From positions 2,117,681-2,181,680 of the forward strand of contig NW_006917102.1 of the NCBI RefSeq assembly GCF_000516985.1: a stretch of DNA of 64,000 nt, given 5' to 3'. The DNA is from Pestalotiopsis fici W106-1. Its lineage: Eukaryota; Ascomycota; Sordariomycetes; Amphisphaeriales; Sporocadaceae. Under the pieces are notes generated by a model. It did no database searches. It worked only from the letters and a program-made list of their open reading frames with translations, and was not told the origin of the DNA. The position numbers were made by a program, and so were the translations under genes. Positions 12,114 to 24,893 of the stretch are shown piece by piece (the first letter of the stretch is position 1; every line of letters starts with the position of its first letter).

Positions 12114-15100
12114 TTACCAGAAAGAGCACCATCCTATGTAATGCTGACACAGATTCTCCAGTCTGGTGGCCTCCATGATGAGTTTATTCACCTGAGCATT
12201 GACCTCGAGCTCCTCGCCCGGCTTGAAGTCACGGCCATGCAGCTTTTGAGAGACTCGGTCGAGAACCTCGAGAGCACGAGCGTTCTGCGGATCTGCTTCC
12301 ATTGCTCCGTCGATTCCATTGGGCATCGCACTCGAGTTAGTGCGAGCACGCGGTCGAGGAGGCCCGCCAGCCGTGACTGAAGCCTCGGGCGCATGTTGTT
12401 GAGCTGCCAGATACTCGGAAGGCGGGTGTTCAGCATCCAGTATCGATGGGCGGCGCGCTCGTGGGCCGTGAGTGTTGTCAGACGTGAAGTTCGGTCCCGC
12501 TGGTGAGGCAGTCTTCGTAAGACGCCAAGTCAGGAGGGGATCGTGAATGAACTGTAATTCTTTGGTCAATGATCATCTCATAGTGAAAAAAGCGATGGAC
12601 CAGATCACTGGGTATTTATCACCGGAAAAAAGAAATGAGGGGGAAACTTACAGCTTCAAGCACAGCCATGACACTCTCCTTGTTCTCACGGAGGACGCGC
12701 ATGACATGCTCACAGGTGATGCGGAAGCTACCTTCAATGTTGCTGACTTCCATGGCGTAAGTAAGCATCCGTGTAAGACGGAACGGCACTTGCTCCGGAT
12801 ACTTGTCGCGTTTGCAAGCAACCTCAAAACAATCGCCGAAATCAATGTGAATGATTTTGCCAGTGATGCGGTCAAGCATGAGATTGCTGGGGTGACGATC
12901 TCCCAGACCCAGGATGTAGCCTACTATGCTCATCACACCGAGTGAGCGGGTGTAGTTGGTGCGTCGCTCCAGCCACGCCTCGGATGACTTGCTCTTGAGC
13001 CAGAGAACGCGGTACAGATCTTGGCCGGTTGTGTTATCAAGCGCGTAGCCAAACACCTCCACCTTCTGCATCAGTGTCAAATTGTCGTAATCAGGGGCCA
13101 TTTGTAGCATGATGCGGTGCTCAATATTAAGGAGAATCTTTCTGCTCTCGCGATATTCTCTAATAAGCACATGAAGAGTATCGCTGTTGGGCACCCAGCC
13201 AAGCAGGCCAGAATTTTGACTAAGGGGAATCGCGGGATAGCGTTGGATGCCGAGGTGACGTTTGTAGCATTCCGAATCGTTTGCAAGTAGCGTGTTGCAT
13301 AATCCAAAAAGCTGCATGCAACGTTCGTCCTGTCGGATATCTTCATGGCCCTTGAGCAGGAAAGCGTACGACGTGCCGTCGCTGCCCGTGACATTCAACT
13401 TTCGCGGCCGCTGCTTGGAATTGATGACGCTGAATGTCGAGTCGAATTTGATGATGCGGACAACGGGCGCGCCACTCTTGTAAGTACCGGGCACAGCCAG
13501 GTCAAGATTGTTGGAGTGCTGCAGTTTTGGGGAGCAGTACATGAGCTCGAGGGATGTCATTTGTGGGAGTTGACGACCAATCCTCCTAAAGACCTGGTAG
13601 TACAGATCCCACGCTTGGTTGAGATCATTCACATCCTGGCTCTGCTCGTACTGGCGGCACCAGTCGCGGGCTTCTGCCAGATCGCGTCCGAAGGTCTGCG
13701 CGAAGCTGACCTCTCGGAGAGTCTCCGGTCCTGCCTCGAGCTGGTCGTGGAGCGGTCCCAGGGTGGCGAACATGCCTTGGATGTTGTGGTCTCCAAAGTA
13801 GAGACGGGATGCCTCTTCCAGGCCTTCATGCCACTGCTCATGCCATAATACGGCAACTCTGATCAACTCGTGGCTGACAATGTCGGCCTGTTCGACCAAC
13901 TTGGGGCTGTGAGCACGCATACTATCCATGATCTGCGCAGCCGACTGTGATCGACGTGAGCTTTGCGATGACTTCATAGCAACTGTGAGTGGGTACACCA
14001 GGGCTTGGGGATGGTTACGCCCGACGTCAGCCAACAGATTGTGAATCGACTGTCGAACCCGCACGTTGCGCTGGTTGATTCTAGCAATCAGCTGTGGGAT
14101 GACTTCAAGCCACGTGTCGACGCTGACAGTAGCAAACCCTGAGACCACTGCGCTGTTAACTTCGTTGCTGCCTCCATGAGCAAACCACAGTGTAAGCAAC
14201 CTAAGGGTGTCCTGTAGAGAGCTGCCGGAGGATAATGCAATGGATTTGAAGAAGCCTTGAACAGCCGGCACAACGTGATTGACAATCACAGCCGCGTCTG
14301 GTCGCGGTATTGTCCGGTCGTTTTGTGATGCGGTGAGTGCTTGAACAATTTCAAAGTTGGCCAGCGCCCAGGCATGCCATGCCTTGTACGACTTGGGACT
14401 GTATTTGGTCGCCTGAGAGTAAGCCGCCAAGATATCTTGGACATTGCTGTACTGCCATGCATTCTTGTTCAAGGCAACTTGCCATTCTCCCTGCCTCAGA
14501 TAGCACTTGGCAAGCAACTCTGTCTGCTCTTGCAGTGCCTCAAGTGCGTGTTGCGGAGCTTTGCGTGAGTGCATAGCTAGATGCATATCCAGATTCTGGC
14601 CATTTTGCATATTCGGCAGCTCGGCGGCGATGCTCGTTCGGTTCATCTCAAAGGCCAAGGCTGTGTCTTCGGTGAATTGTCGGAGGCACGCCAGAATCTT
14701 CTCATCGTAGCCAGTGTTCCGCAACTTGGGCCCTTGGCCGAGCTCCCACTGGTACTTCAGGACCGCGTAAATAACTTGAGGCGGGATGCCATGGCCAACA
14801 TGTGGCCGGCCGGGTTGTCTCGACATGCCCAGTTCAGCATCGCCCCAGTAAGGGATGACAGTCTCGAGCGGTTGTTCGATGCCAATCAGCTGCATGAGCG
14901 ACTTTTCGGCCAGGCCCATGCGATTGGACTTCCTGCAGAGGTTCGCAAACTTGATCCACATGTTCATGTTCTCTTGTGGTGTAATGACCAGGTTACGCAA
15001 TCTAAGCATCCGGGACCATACCTCCACATTACGTTGGCATCCCTTCAGACGCGCCTCCCAAGTCCTTCGGATGGTGTCCTTCTTCTCGTGGTCTGCTTGT

Positions 15101-18100
15101 TTGTATACAATCAGTTCTTCAAGCTCCGCGAGCATTTGCACACGGACGACGACTTGATAAGCTCTGTTGTATGACTCGCTCACGAGCGCACTAAGCTCTG
15201 TGTCGAGGCCTTCACGGGTCTGCTGAATGCAATCTGCTGCCTTCTGGAATTGATTGCGATGCAACGCCAAGATTGCCCCAAAGAATGAGCGATCAGGGGA
15301 TTGATGTTTCATGGATTGTAGGTACTTGTCCATGGAATCCCACTTGCCTTGGCCCCAAGCAGCAGCAGTTGCGAGGCCTGCAATTCGGCGTTGAATTTCC
15401 GGGGCTGAGTTCGACCAAGCATTGCCAGCAATATTGGCCAATGCGTCCCACTCTCCCAGAGCGTGCAAACACCGCATCTTTCCCATAACGATATCAATAG
15501 GGACAGCCTGATCGGGCGGCACCTCTTTTTCACGCTTGTTATAGAAGGCAAGAGCCTCGTCCCACCTTTCTAGCTTTTCAAACCAAGTTTCTCGGAGCTG
15601 GATGCCGTCTTTGTACAACTGTGCCTTACGGAGAATGCCAATAGCAGCATCGTATTGTTGAAGTTGATTGTTGATAACGATCAATGCTTCGACGGCAGGT
15701 CCACTCTGATCTTGCAAAAATTCCAGCTCCTTGTAATGAAGTGCTTTTGCGTACGCGTGACAACGTGCAGCCTCTCGTCCCAGCACCCGAATGTCGATGG
15801 GTAGAGCCTTGTCGTCGTGCTCCATAAACTCGGCAAGGTTTAGAAGCAAACCCAGCAAATCGGGGGGGACATTTTCAGATCTGATTGCGTTCTCGATGTT
15901 TGCAATCAACTCATCTTGGAACTGTTCATAGAGCTCACTCCAGCAGCTCACAAAGGCAGAGTTGAATAGTTCACGCGCCAACGGCAGGTAAACACTGGCA
16001 AGGACGGCACATGCACGAAGCGCGTGGTTTGGGGATTCGGTCAGCAGCGTCGTGCTGAATCGGCGGAGCCACTCTTGCCAATCCTCCTTGGTCGATTTGC
16101 CCTTGGTATCCCATGCACTTTTCAGATGAATGGCGTTCATCTCGAGTTTCTTTCCACCCAGTTCGGCGAATGATGGTTCATCAGGCTGATCGGCAAATCC
16201 AGCCTGCGAGCTGAGATCTTGGGGTAGCACTTCGCCCTTTTGCAGCTTGCTGATAAGAAGATCGTAGTTCTGGTGTTGAATCGGGTACATCTGAAGCACC
16301 TTGTTCACGGTGCCCATGAAATGGAGGTAATCCTTGCCCAGCTGCTGGATGAGAGCGCACAGAGTGTCAAGGGCTGCCAGACGAAGCGAAGACTCGCCAC
16401 TCGTCGAGAGAACTCGAGCCAATGGGTGGATGATCTTGGCGGCATAGTCATTCAGATTGACTTGACGTGATATCTTGCCAATGGTTTCGATTGCTGACTT
16501 TCGAAGGAATGTCGGTTGGCCGGGCTTCTCAAAAGTCTGAACAATAACCGGGACAATGAGATGCATGTATTCTTCAGCACTAGCACCAAACACCAAGAAA
16601 GCATGTAAAACTCTTTCAGATGGGATTCTCTTGGTAGATGCATCTTTGTCGAGGACACTCAGCATCATTGGTAATAGGCCCGCCAAATAGACCTTGAACT
16701 CGCCTTCAAGCGACCGGGAGATGGCTTCAACCAAAGATAGTATGGTAGATTGCAAAGATCCTGATGCACGGCCCCAGTATTCTCTTAATGTTCCCACAAT
16801 CTCTGGAAGGAAGTTTCGAATGTGTTGGCGTACAATGCTCACCAATGTTGCAAGTTGATTGAAATAAGACTCTAGCCTATTCAGAGGCGATGTTTTGATG
16901 ACCTGAAGGAAAGCGGGAATGATGCGATCTAGAAAAGAAACACATTCTAATCCCAGGGTTCTGAAGATGGCCATGATCGCTTCAATAACACTTGCATGAT
17001 GTTGCTGAAGTGACTGGTCTTTGAGAATGTTCAGAAGCGCATTGATAGCGACCGTAGGGTAATACTCCTTGCTCGATGGCGTCAGGCCAGTCATCATAAG
17101 CGAGATGTCAGTCATTCTTGTGGACTCGGCATTCTTGGCGGCGTCGGGCGTTCGCTCTTCAACCTGCTGGTGTCTGTATGGATCCAGCGCACCAAGGATA
17201 CCCATGAGCTTAATAGTCTCCTGGCGCAAAGGTCCGCGTTGAGGCTCGGCACGGATGATGTTCTGTAATAACTCGAGTAACTGGGGATACTCAAGATACG
17301 GATCAATCACGTAACCGCTATTGCTCGCAAGCTGGCCGAGGGTATGCAGAGCCGCAAGGCGTTTCGGGGTTGAGCTTTGATCCTGCAGAGCGTCAATGAT
17401 AATTGGCATCAGCTCGTCCTTGTGTTTGAGCATATCTTCCCCTCCAACGGTGCAAAGCTCCCCAATAGCCTTGAGGATAGTAGCCGCAACAGCTGAGCTG
17501 GGATCCCGCGCCTTGGGCAAAAGGACAGCCATTATAGGCTCGACATAAGGTTTGATCAAAGCCTGAGCGTTCTGCACCAAAAGGCTTAATAGTTTTGCGC
17601 TCTCTTCTTTGTTGCGTGCTACATCGGTGTACTCCAGTTCTGTGAGCATCTGGATCAATGTCTTTCTCAGTGATGGTATGACGTAGGCAGGATTATACCG
17701 GGCAAGGCGGCCGATAATCGAGATTGCCACTTCACGTATTGAGAAGTCCTCGTCATTGAGCGCAAAGAAAAGAGTTCGAATGTTTTCGGCCTTGGACAAA
17801 TGATGGTCGAATCTCTCATCCAGTGCCGCAAGCACGACTCGTCGAATGTCGGCTTCTGGATCAGCCACGCCTACAGTAAGTAGCTTCTCGATCACATCTC
17901 CGACCACTTGCAAAGCATGATAGCTAGTCTGATTGACAATAGGATCTCGGACGTATAGCTGACAACAGGTCAGGGCGGCCGCCTCTCGAATCTGAGGATC
18001 GTCATCTTCAACATATTTTATAGCTACGTCACGGACGAACTCATTCAACACATGGCCTGTGACATTGATTAGCATGAATATCCAGAGTATCGTACATGGT

Positions 18101-20098
18101 GAAGCGCTGCGCGTCCCAAAGCAGATCCATCCTGAAATGAAATGGGTTCTGATGTAGAAGACGTACCAGAAAAGTCAAAGCTGCCAAGAGTGTTGAGTGC
18201 AAGCTTGATCTCGGCTTTGCGATGCTCGTAGGCATGTGGATCTTTCGTGTCCTTTGGAATAATGGGTACAGAGGAGAGAGTATTCGGAGTCGGTGCTCCG
18301 AGAGGCTTGAAAGGTTCGCCGCATAAGACTTTGCTAAGCATATCAAGGAGTCTCTCTTGTATAGTTGCCTTGACTGGCGGGATGTAGAATGCCATGTCCA
18401 CCAGCGCCTGGGTAAGCTTTGGCGTAAGCTCGCAAGCAAAAATCGGATCTAAAAGAGCCTCCATGTATTTGCTGAGTGTTTGGCCCACGGCTACTGCCAA
18501 TCTGCTTATACAGTCAAAGACGGGGTCCACGGAGCCTCTCCTTCTTGACTGAATGCTCAGACCCTCCCTGACGTAAATGAGAACACCGTCCAGATAAGGT
18601 GCAATAGCACTCTTCACGGAATTGGCAATGTTGCCTATAGCTAGGAAGGCGTCGTTACGCTCCTTATCTTTCTTCAACATGCCGGAAAGATAAAGCATAA
18701 ACTTGTGGAGATATGAGTGCGCGAAATCGGCTGGGGCGTAGTTGGCGAGGTTTGGTATCAATAGGACAACCGTTTTCCTTATGATGGGATCCTTGTGATC
18801 CTTGTGGCGGAAGACAATCTCGCAGGCGTCCTGGTAGTGGTCCTGCATAAACATGCCTCCCTGCTCGAGCAACTCCCTGAGCACCAAGAGCGAGCCATGA
18901 ATAGACTCGACAGTATTAATGCGAAGCCCAACAATGAGTTCGCTGTACATCTTTGTCATCCATGCCTGCTTCATCTCTTGATCTCTTTCCCGAATGATAC
19001 GGAAACAGGCGCTAACTGTCTCACCAGATGTGGCTCGGATGAGTTGCCTAGAATCTCGGAGGCCAACCCAGATGAGATCAAAGATCAAGCTAACATATGA
19101 GTACATGAGGGTGGGAGCATTCCTAGCCAGCTCGCGCAGGACAAGGACAGCACTATATCTCTTCTCCTCGACTCGTTCTGACTGCAACCATTCAAGTGAA
19201 GTCTTGACTTCAGACTCCACCAGCTCCGAGATGAGAGAGCCGCCGGGTCTACAGAGCTTTCCCAGTGCAACGGCGGCTGGTTGCATGGGCACAATGTCCT
19301 GTCCTCGGAGGATCCCTTTGAGGTTGTTAGTAAAGCGCGTGTATTTGAGCGTAACGTCTACACCATCAAAGTCAGCCAACGCATCCATGGCGTACACGCC
19401 GCCAAGGCGATCTGCAGATATGTTGCTGTGCACTAGGCTTGTGATTTTGCCATTGACTTGATTGTAGAAGGCAGTGAAGGTATCGCCAGGCTGGTCTATA
19501 GAAAATAGTCAGTAAATCCTGCAAGGAGCAAGAGTAGTTCGCCATGATTCAGCATTGCAGGACTGAGCTTCTTCCAGGGATCGGGCGTTCTTGAATGTTT
19601 TCCTCTACGGATAGCAGAGCCATGCAAAGTTCACTCCAGCTGCAATGAGGATCGGTAGCCAGCACAAAGGAAGCTACAGGACTCATGTCGATTCTGAAGA
19701 AAAGCACTTTCGATTTGGGAGTTGCTAAACATTGTGGCGGCATCCAAGAAAACGACCGCCATGGCCAAGTTGCCTGGTGAACGGCTGTGTTGTGGCATCC
19801 ACAGGAAGCTCAGTCCCGCAAAGCTTGGGAGAATGAATAACTTACCTCGACAGGTGCTCGCAACGAGCTCCCGTAATCGTTGGGCAGCATGTTTCCTAGT
19901 ATCGTCGGTGACCCTAAGCCACAGGGAACAAGTGTTAGTCTCAGCGTTTCTACGATAGGGATTGACCAGACTCCAGGCGAGGTGCTGCAGATCTTTGTGG
20001 TTGCAGGGTAGGGAGGGATCTGCTAACTTGGCTCTTAGATCCTTGGTGATGTTGTCCAGCGCCTCGAGGGCAAGCTGGTTGCTATATGGCTGGGCCAT
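12114..20098 (-). CDS. tor1: TOR serine/threonine kinase (phosphatidylinositol 3-kinase-related)
   Basis: Five coding exons on the minus strand: 20028-20098, 19846-19913, 18167-19495, 12652-18056 and 12114-12551. All introns are GT-AG and phases close, giving 2436 aa, the usual TOR length. The N-terminal half is HEAT repeats; the FAT region lies roughly at 1250-1800. The FRB domain, about 1885-1980, has [18 protein letters not shown]; Ser1906 is the position known to matter for FKBP12-rapamycin binding. The catalytic loop is [12 protein letters not shown] (Asp2209) and the metal motif is HIDFGD. A disordered insert of about 80 residues precedes FATC, and the protein ends in GWCSFW as TOR kinases do. 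TOR is the core of TORC1/TORC2, controlling growth, translation and autophagy in response to nutrients. Exon 1 is short, its intron has the weaker donor GTTAGC but a perfect ACTAAC branch, and the next intron is long (19496-19845). The single copy here says nothing about a second TOR elsewhere. Confidence 0.95.
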
Positions 20099-21687
20099 CG
20101 TGGGTGGGGGGGGGGTATAGAGAGGGAATCGTCGCAGGCGAATCTGGGGTGAATCGTTTTCGAGGCCAAGTGCGGATGACTGGATAAGTCTAGAGAATGT
20201 AGAATAGAGGGAATGCAAGTTTCGCGGCTCGGGTTCGTGGCCAATGGTCGCCGAGGTCAGGTAATAGTAACAATGTCGTGGGAATCCAAGAAGTGGGTTC
20301 CGTTGATCGATGTCAACCGTTTGCAAATGAGCACCAGTCTGAAGTGAAAGAGGGGGGGTTGCTCAAGAGGTGACAGAGGCCTATCTGATCCTGCCCTTGA
20401 TGTCCTGGTCTCTTGTTCGACAGGTTGCGCCGGTCGCGATCGTGTTTTCCCCGAGATCTTCTGTGCCCTCGGCCGCGCTACAGCAGCTTCAGCAGAGGGC
20501 AGCAGAGACCAACGCGGGCGCGCGGCTTCATTCGATTAGCAGCTGGTCGTGTCTCTATTCCAGATGATGCACATTCGTTTGAAGAGGCGTTGAGACTAGT
20601 GAGTCGCACGGCGCAGCAAGGTGAAGTTCGGCAAGAGGTCGCAAAGAGGGAAAGTTGAATTGAGGGCCGTTTAGTACTCGTCGCCGTCGTTGTCGTCTAG
20701 GTTCAGGAGCTCACCAAGACAGAGATGGGCTTGCTTGGTTGCTTGCATCAGAGGTCGGGTCGTTGCGCCAAGCTTCTCGGGGTACAATGCCCACCACCAA
20801 ACCTAGGAAGGCTTACGCCTGCTCGGTCCAGGTGATGGAACTTTTGATGGGAAGTACTTGTCGGGCTCCGTCACAGCCACGAGATCATTTTCTGACTGTG
20901 AAAGTGGTGTACGAAAGCGTGGAGTTGCACAGTGTGTCAATGGCCATCTGTGGGGACTGAGTACTTCGGCGTGGGGACTTGTCAAGCTCTCAAGTGCTTA
21001 TCGTTATCAGTCTGTGACTTATGGTTGAAGCGCTGCTAACCGACCCGAGTCAGTTCTGGAACTTGTGGTTGATTCAAATGTTCTTGAGTGTGATCAGGCG
21101 GCGACGGAGAGTGATTTTTTTTTTTTCATACAAGAATGATTGATGTGTAGGCAGCTATTGATGAAGATGGAACTTTTGATTTGACCTGGTACATTGCCGC
21201 AATCAAGGAATTAGGTTCTGTCAAACCGGCGCTTCGTTAAACACAAACGCACTCGTTAGAGGTACTTCGGTACCTACATTAGCCAGTTGACATCAATCGA
21301 CTCAGTACCTGTAAGTGGTCAGTCGCATACAAAGCTGCCTGCTAGTCAAGCACGAACGCGCCACTTCGTCTGCATCACATTGATACACATCGGCATCCCA
21401 TGATTCTATTCCCTACCACTTCAGACACTACACTCCTCTCAACAGAGCCGATACCATTTGCCCAAGCCCATAAACTAGATTTGAGCATCTACAACCATTT
21501 GGCAAGCTGTAGCACTCGCACCCAACTTTACTTTGCGATCTCGCCTACAAAAACATTGGCGCCAACCCTCAATCTGAGGTTTGGCCCTCACCTTGCCGGC
21601 TGCTCTTCGACCTCCAGGAAGTCGCCTACCCACCGCCTAGGTACGACAAGAATCAGAGTTTGAAAGTCTTCGATATTAGACGCGACA
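20099..21687. promoter_or_regulatory. Divergent promoter region of TOR and rtf2
   Basis: About 1.6 kb between two genes transcribed away from each other. It must hold both promoters and leaders. Visible are a G run beside the TOR start (20107-20114), a T run at 21115-21126 and TAGGTA-like motifs near 21263-21275. No specific factor site can be claimed, and the short frames inside have no pattern. Confidence 0.5.
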
Positions 21688-22539
21688 ATGGGAAATGATG
21701 GTGGCTCCATTCCCAAGCGCCGCGAGCTGGTCAAGGAGGCTGCGCGGGCTCCCACAGCCACGGAAATAAAAGAGACGCTGCTCGAATCTCTAACACATCT
21801 ATGGAATTTCTGCCCCCTATCGTCGCTGCCCCTCGACTACTCCAATACAGTTTCCGACGGCCGAGGGCGGCTTTATAACTACGAATCGATCCTACAGTGT
21901 CTACTACCAAGCGAAGACGGCAGCGTGCCGGAGGCCCAGTTAGACGCATATCGGGAATCGGGCATCAAGAGCCTCAAGGATGTCGTGAGGGTCAAATTCA
22001 CGGTGCGCAAGGATGAGAAAGGGCACGAGTTCAGGGCATGTCCAGTTAGTCTGAAGGAGCTCGGTGCCTCCACAAAAGCAACATATGTCGTTCCCTGCGG
22101 CCATGCTTTCGCAGAGGTGGCGATGAAGGAGATTTCTGGTTCGGAAGCCAAAGATGCCGAGGAGCAGCATTGCCCCGAGTGCAGCGAGGCCTTTGAAGAG
22201 AGTAATTTGATACCAATCTTGCCCACATCGGAGGATGAGAATGCTAGATTAAGGCAGAGATTGGAGAGTTTAAAGGCCAAGGGATTATCGCACAGTCTCA
22301 AAAAAGACAAGTCCAAAGACAAAAAGAAGCGCAAAGCAGAGGATGGCACCAATGGCGATGCTGAAGACGGTGCCAAGAGTAAGAAGGAGAAGAAGAAGGA
22401 CAGGGGTGCCAACGGCATCGATAGTCGTATCAACAACGCCATGACGGCTTCATTAACAGCGAGGGTCTTGGCTGAGCAAGAAGAAAAAAACAAGCGGCGG
22501 AAAATCGATGAAAGCCTCAAAAGGGAAGTCGTGCGATGA
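21688..22539 (+). CDS. rtf2: Replication termination factor 2 (Rtf2), C2HC2 RING-like
   Basis: Intronless, 283 aa. The N-terminus MGNDGGSIPKRRELVK is the family hallmark. The Rtf2 RING-like module carries C118-P-V, then PCGHAF (C137, H139), then CPEC (C162, C165), matching the C2HC2 single-zinc variant known for Rtf2. From about residue 195 the tail is very rich in Lys, Asp and Glu, with clusters such as KDKSKDKKKRK and KKEKKKDRG that look like nuclear localisation signals and disorder. In fission yeast Rtf2 stabilises stalled replication forks at RTS1 and also influences splicing; in animals it is removed from forks by the proteasome. It is divergent from TOR and converges with the glucosidase II beta gene. 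Length and domain order are normal and no defect is seen. Confidence 0.95.
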   Translation: MGNDGGSIPKRRELVKEAARAPTATEIKETLLESLTHLWNFCPLSSLPLDYSNTVSDGRGRLYNYESILQCLLPSEDGSVPEAQLDAYRESGIKSLKDVVRVKFTVRKDEKGHEFRACPVSLKELGASTKATYVVPCGHAFAEVAMKEISGSEAKDAEEQHCPECSEAFEESNLIPILPTSEDENARLRQRLESLKAKGLSHSLKKDKSKDKKKRKAEDGTNGDAEDGAKSKKEKKKDRGANGIDSRINNAMTASLTARVLAEQEEKNKRRKIDESLKREVVR

Positions 22540-22917
22540 GAGATGATGATACAAACATATCATAAAAATCTCAGACCAGGTATCAGGTGTATCATACGAG
22601 CAAGGCTTCTTCTTGCGATGCAATTGCACGGCAAAGTCTTCCATCCGGATGGAGCATCGGGTCTCCCTCTCAGCGGAAAGATCAGGTGATGGTATGTGGA
22701 GGACTGCGTGTGGTTGGTTCGCAATCGGGTTTCAACCATTACATCATTGCTAATATATGCATGCGAGAAAGTCTTCGTGTATGAGTGTTCTAATTTCCAT
22801 GGTGTCGTTCGACATTGCTGAATTGAGATGATGCTGCCGACATGTCTACTGTATTCTTTCTATATTGCAACAGAATTTTTGCTTTAGGGTCCCTGGTCAA
22901 GCTCCCTTCTTTCTGAG
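22540..22917. other. Convergent 3' region between rtf2 and the glucosidase II beta gene
   Basis: About 380 bp that hold both 3' untranslated regions. No open frame with a recognisable pattern, RNA gene or repeat is visible. Confidence 0.6.
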
Positions 22918-24893
22918 CTACAGCTCATCTCGTCCACGTGTTCCGGGCTCGACGGCCTCCTCACAAGCAGCAGGCGTACCCACCTCCATTTTGTAAACAC
23001 ACTTCTCTTGCTCAGATACCCTCCAGAGCTCCTCGGTTTCAGCACAGCCTAGCCAAACATCGGTGCGGCGATTCGGGCCATTCCAGCAGTGCTGACCGTT
23101 CTCATATCTCAAGACCACACGCTTGCCTCTACCCAGACCCTTTCCGTCGTGTCTTTCCTCCTCATCACTCTCCTCAAAGTCAATACGATCAAAGTTGCCC
23201 ATATTGGTAGAGCCACCTCCCTTTTTGGACTTTTGCGAGGTCTTGCCCAGCCAGCAGAGTTCATACGTGTACTCTCCACTGTCAGTGCTAATGCACTTGT
23301 CTTTGAGGTATCGGAAGATGTCATCGCGACCGTAGTCCTTGTCCAGGTCCTTCTTCTTGTCATCGGCCTCACGCTGCTTTCCTTTAATGTCGGACTCGAC
23401 GGATTGGTAAGCTTCGCGAGCAGCAGCAACTAAGCGCGATTCGCCCTTTCCTGCAGGACTATCGGCAAGCATTCCATTCTCAATGAGCCAGATACGCAAG
23501 GAGTTGATCTTGCCGTGGAGAAAGTCCCGGACAGGGTCAGGCAGATAGGCTTCTAGATTGTAGACTATCCCAAGGTCAGTATATGGTGCGTCCAGAATTG
23601 ATATATAGGGATAGAGAGATCATGGTTTAGGGAAGAAGAGACTTACGAATGTCGGTATCTGTAACCTCGACATCGTCGTACTCGGCCCAGTTGATGCCAT
23701 TGCTTTCGCTGTCCTCCTTTAGAGCCTCGGTGACGTCATCCTCGGTGGCATCGTCCGCCTTGTCAACCACCTTCGCAGCATAGTCCTCAAATGCTCTCAC
23801 GGCCTTTTTGACACCCTCATCATTAAAATTTGGGTTGTACTCCTCCTTGAAGGCGGCGAGGATACCCTCCAGCTCGGCAACCTTGACCTTCAACTCGTCT
23901 CGTTGATTAATGACAAGGCCAAGAGCGTCGCGAAGCTCGTTAATTCTGCCCCTGGCCAGCACGACCAATTGGCCAAGCTTGCCTGTTCCAGCGTCCTTGA
24001 CCACCTTGCCACGTTCACTGCGCTCAACCTCGTCGTACTTCTTCTTCAAATCGTCCCTCTTGTGCTCTAGCTCTTTGATCTCGGCGCTCAATTTCTCGAT
24101 CTTAGCCTCGACCTGCCGTCTGAGCTCCTTGGACTCCTTGGCCATTGTGCGGCGCTTCTTATTGGCCTTTTCAAGATTGTCCTTACGCTCCTTGTCGACC
24201 CGGCGCCACTCCTTACCGATCTCTGCACACCGGTTCTGGCATTTGACGCCTCCCACGTTCGTGTACTCCTCGCTACCATCACAGCACAAATCGTAGTCGC
24301 AGACGCCATCGTTAACGTACATGAATGGTACGTAGGCACCAAAGTGACCCTCGTTGGCACACCAGAAGCCGGGTAGTGCATTGGTGGTGTTGGTGGAGCC
24401 TGAGAGGGAGGCAGGCAGCGGCTGAGAGGGCGAAAGGTGGTCGAGATAGGCGCAGGCGGCTGTGCCGGGCTCGTCTGAACCATCGGGGCAGTCGCAAGTA
24501 TTATCATTGACACGAGATTTTGATATCGTTATCGAGGGGTGCCCAATGCAAGTGAACTTGTCCAGCTCGTAGAATCGAACAACTAAGTGGCCAAGTGGTT
24601 AGCGCGTGAGATTAGGTGAGTCTGCAAAACTGAGTGTTGGAGGGTCCAAAGTAGTGGCCTTTTAACTGAAACGGGCATTTGAGGGACGTCATCTCAAGTG
24701 AAGCTCTCGCCATCGAGCCAATGCCCAGTAGCTGGTCCATGGGCGGACGGGGAGAAGAATGGTGATGATAGCAGCGCCGAGGTAGGGGCCACTTACACTC
24801 GGGACCAACGCCCCTTGGGACTGAGCCAGCAGCCACGAGCCCGCTGTTTACAGCAGCGGTGCCCAGAAGCACCAAAGCCTGTGCTTGCTTCAT
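22918..24893 (-). CDS. gtb1: Glucosidase II beta subunit (PRKCSH-like), ER lumen
   Basis: Three exons on the minus strand: 24797-24893, 23647-24582 and 22918-23564. Introns 24583-24796 (GTAAGT...TTAG) and 23565-23646 (GTAAGT...ATAG) are phase 1, giving 559 aa. A signal peptide (about residues 1-22) is followed by the typical start of the mature protein, GVGPE|F...FYELDKFTC. Two LDL-receptor class A-like, calcium-binding Cys clusters follow: NDNTCDCPDGSDE and NDGVCDYDLCCDGSEE. Residues about 155-280 are a charged coiled coil. The C-terminal mannose-6-phosphate-receptor-homology domain (about 430-545) has Cys at KCIST, YELCWL, QHCWNG, WLGCAE and EKCVYK. The chain ends in RDEL, an ER-retrieval signal of the HDEL/KDEL type. 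The protein partners the catalytic alpha subunit that trims glucose from N-glycans. It is complete, with no missing domain. Confidence 0.93.

Noticed and set aside
18069..18166. Short 36-nt intron option at the TOR exon 3/4 junction (acceptor TTTCAG near 18131)
   Set aside because: It would insert a non-TOR stretch ([10 protein letters not shown]); acceptor CACAG at 18057 gives SFDFSGHVLNEF, which matches TOR continuity and has a GCTAATC branch.
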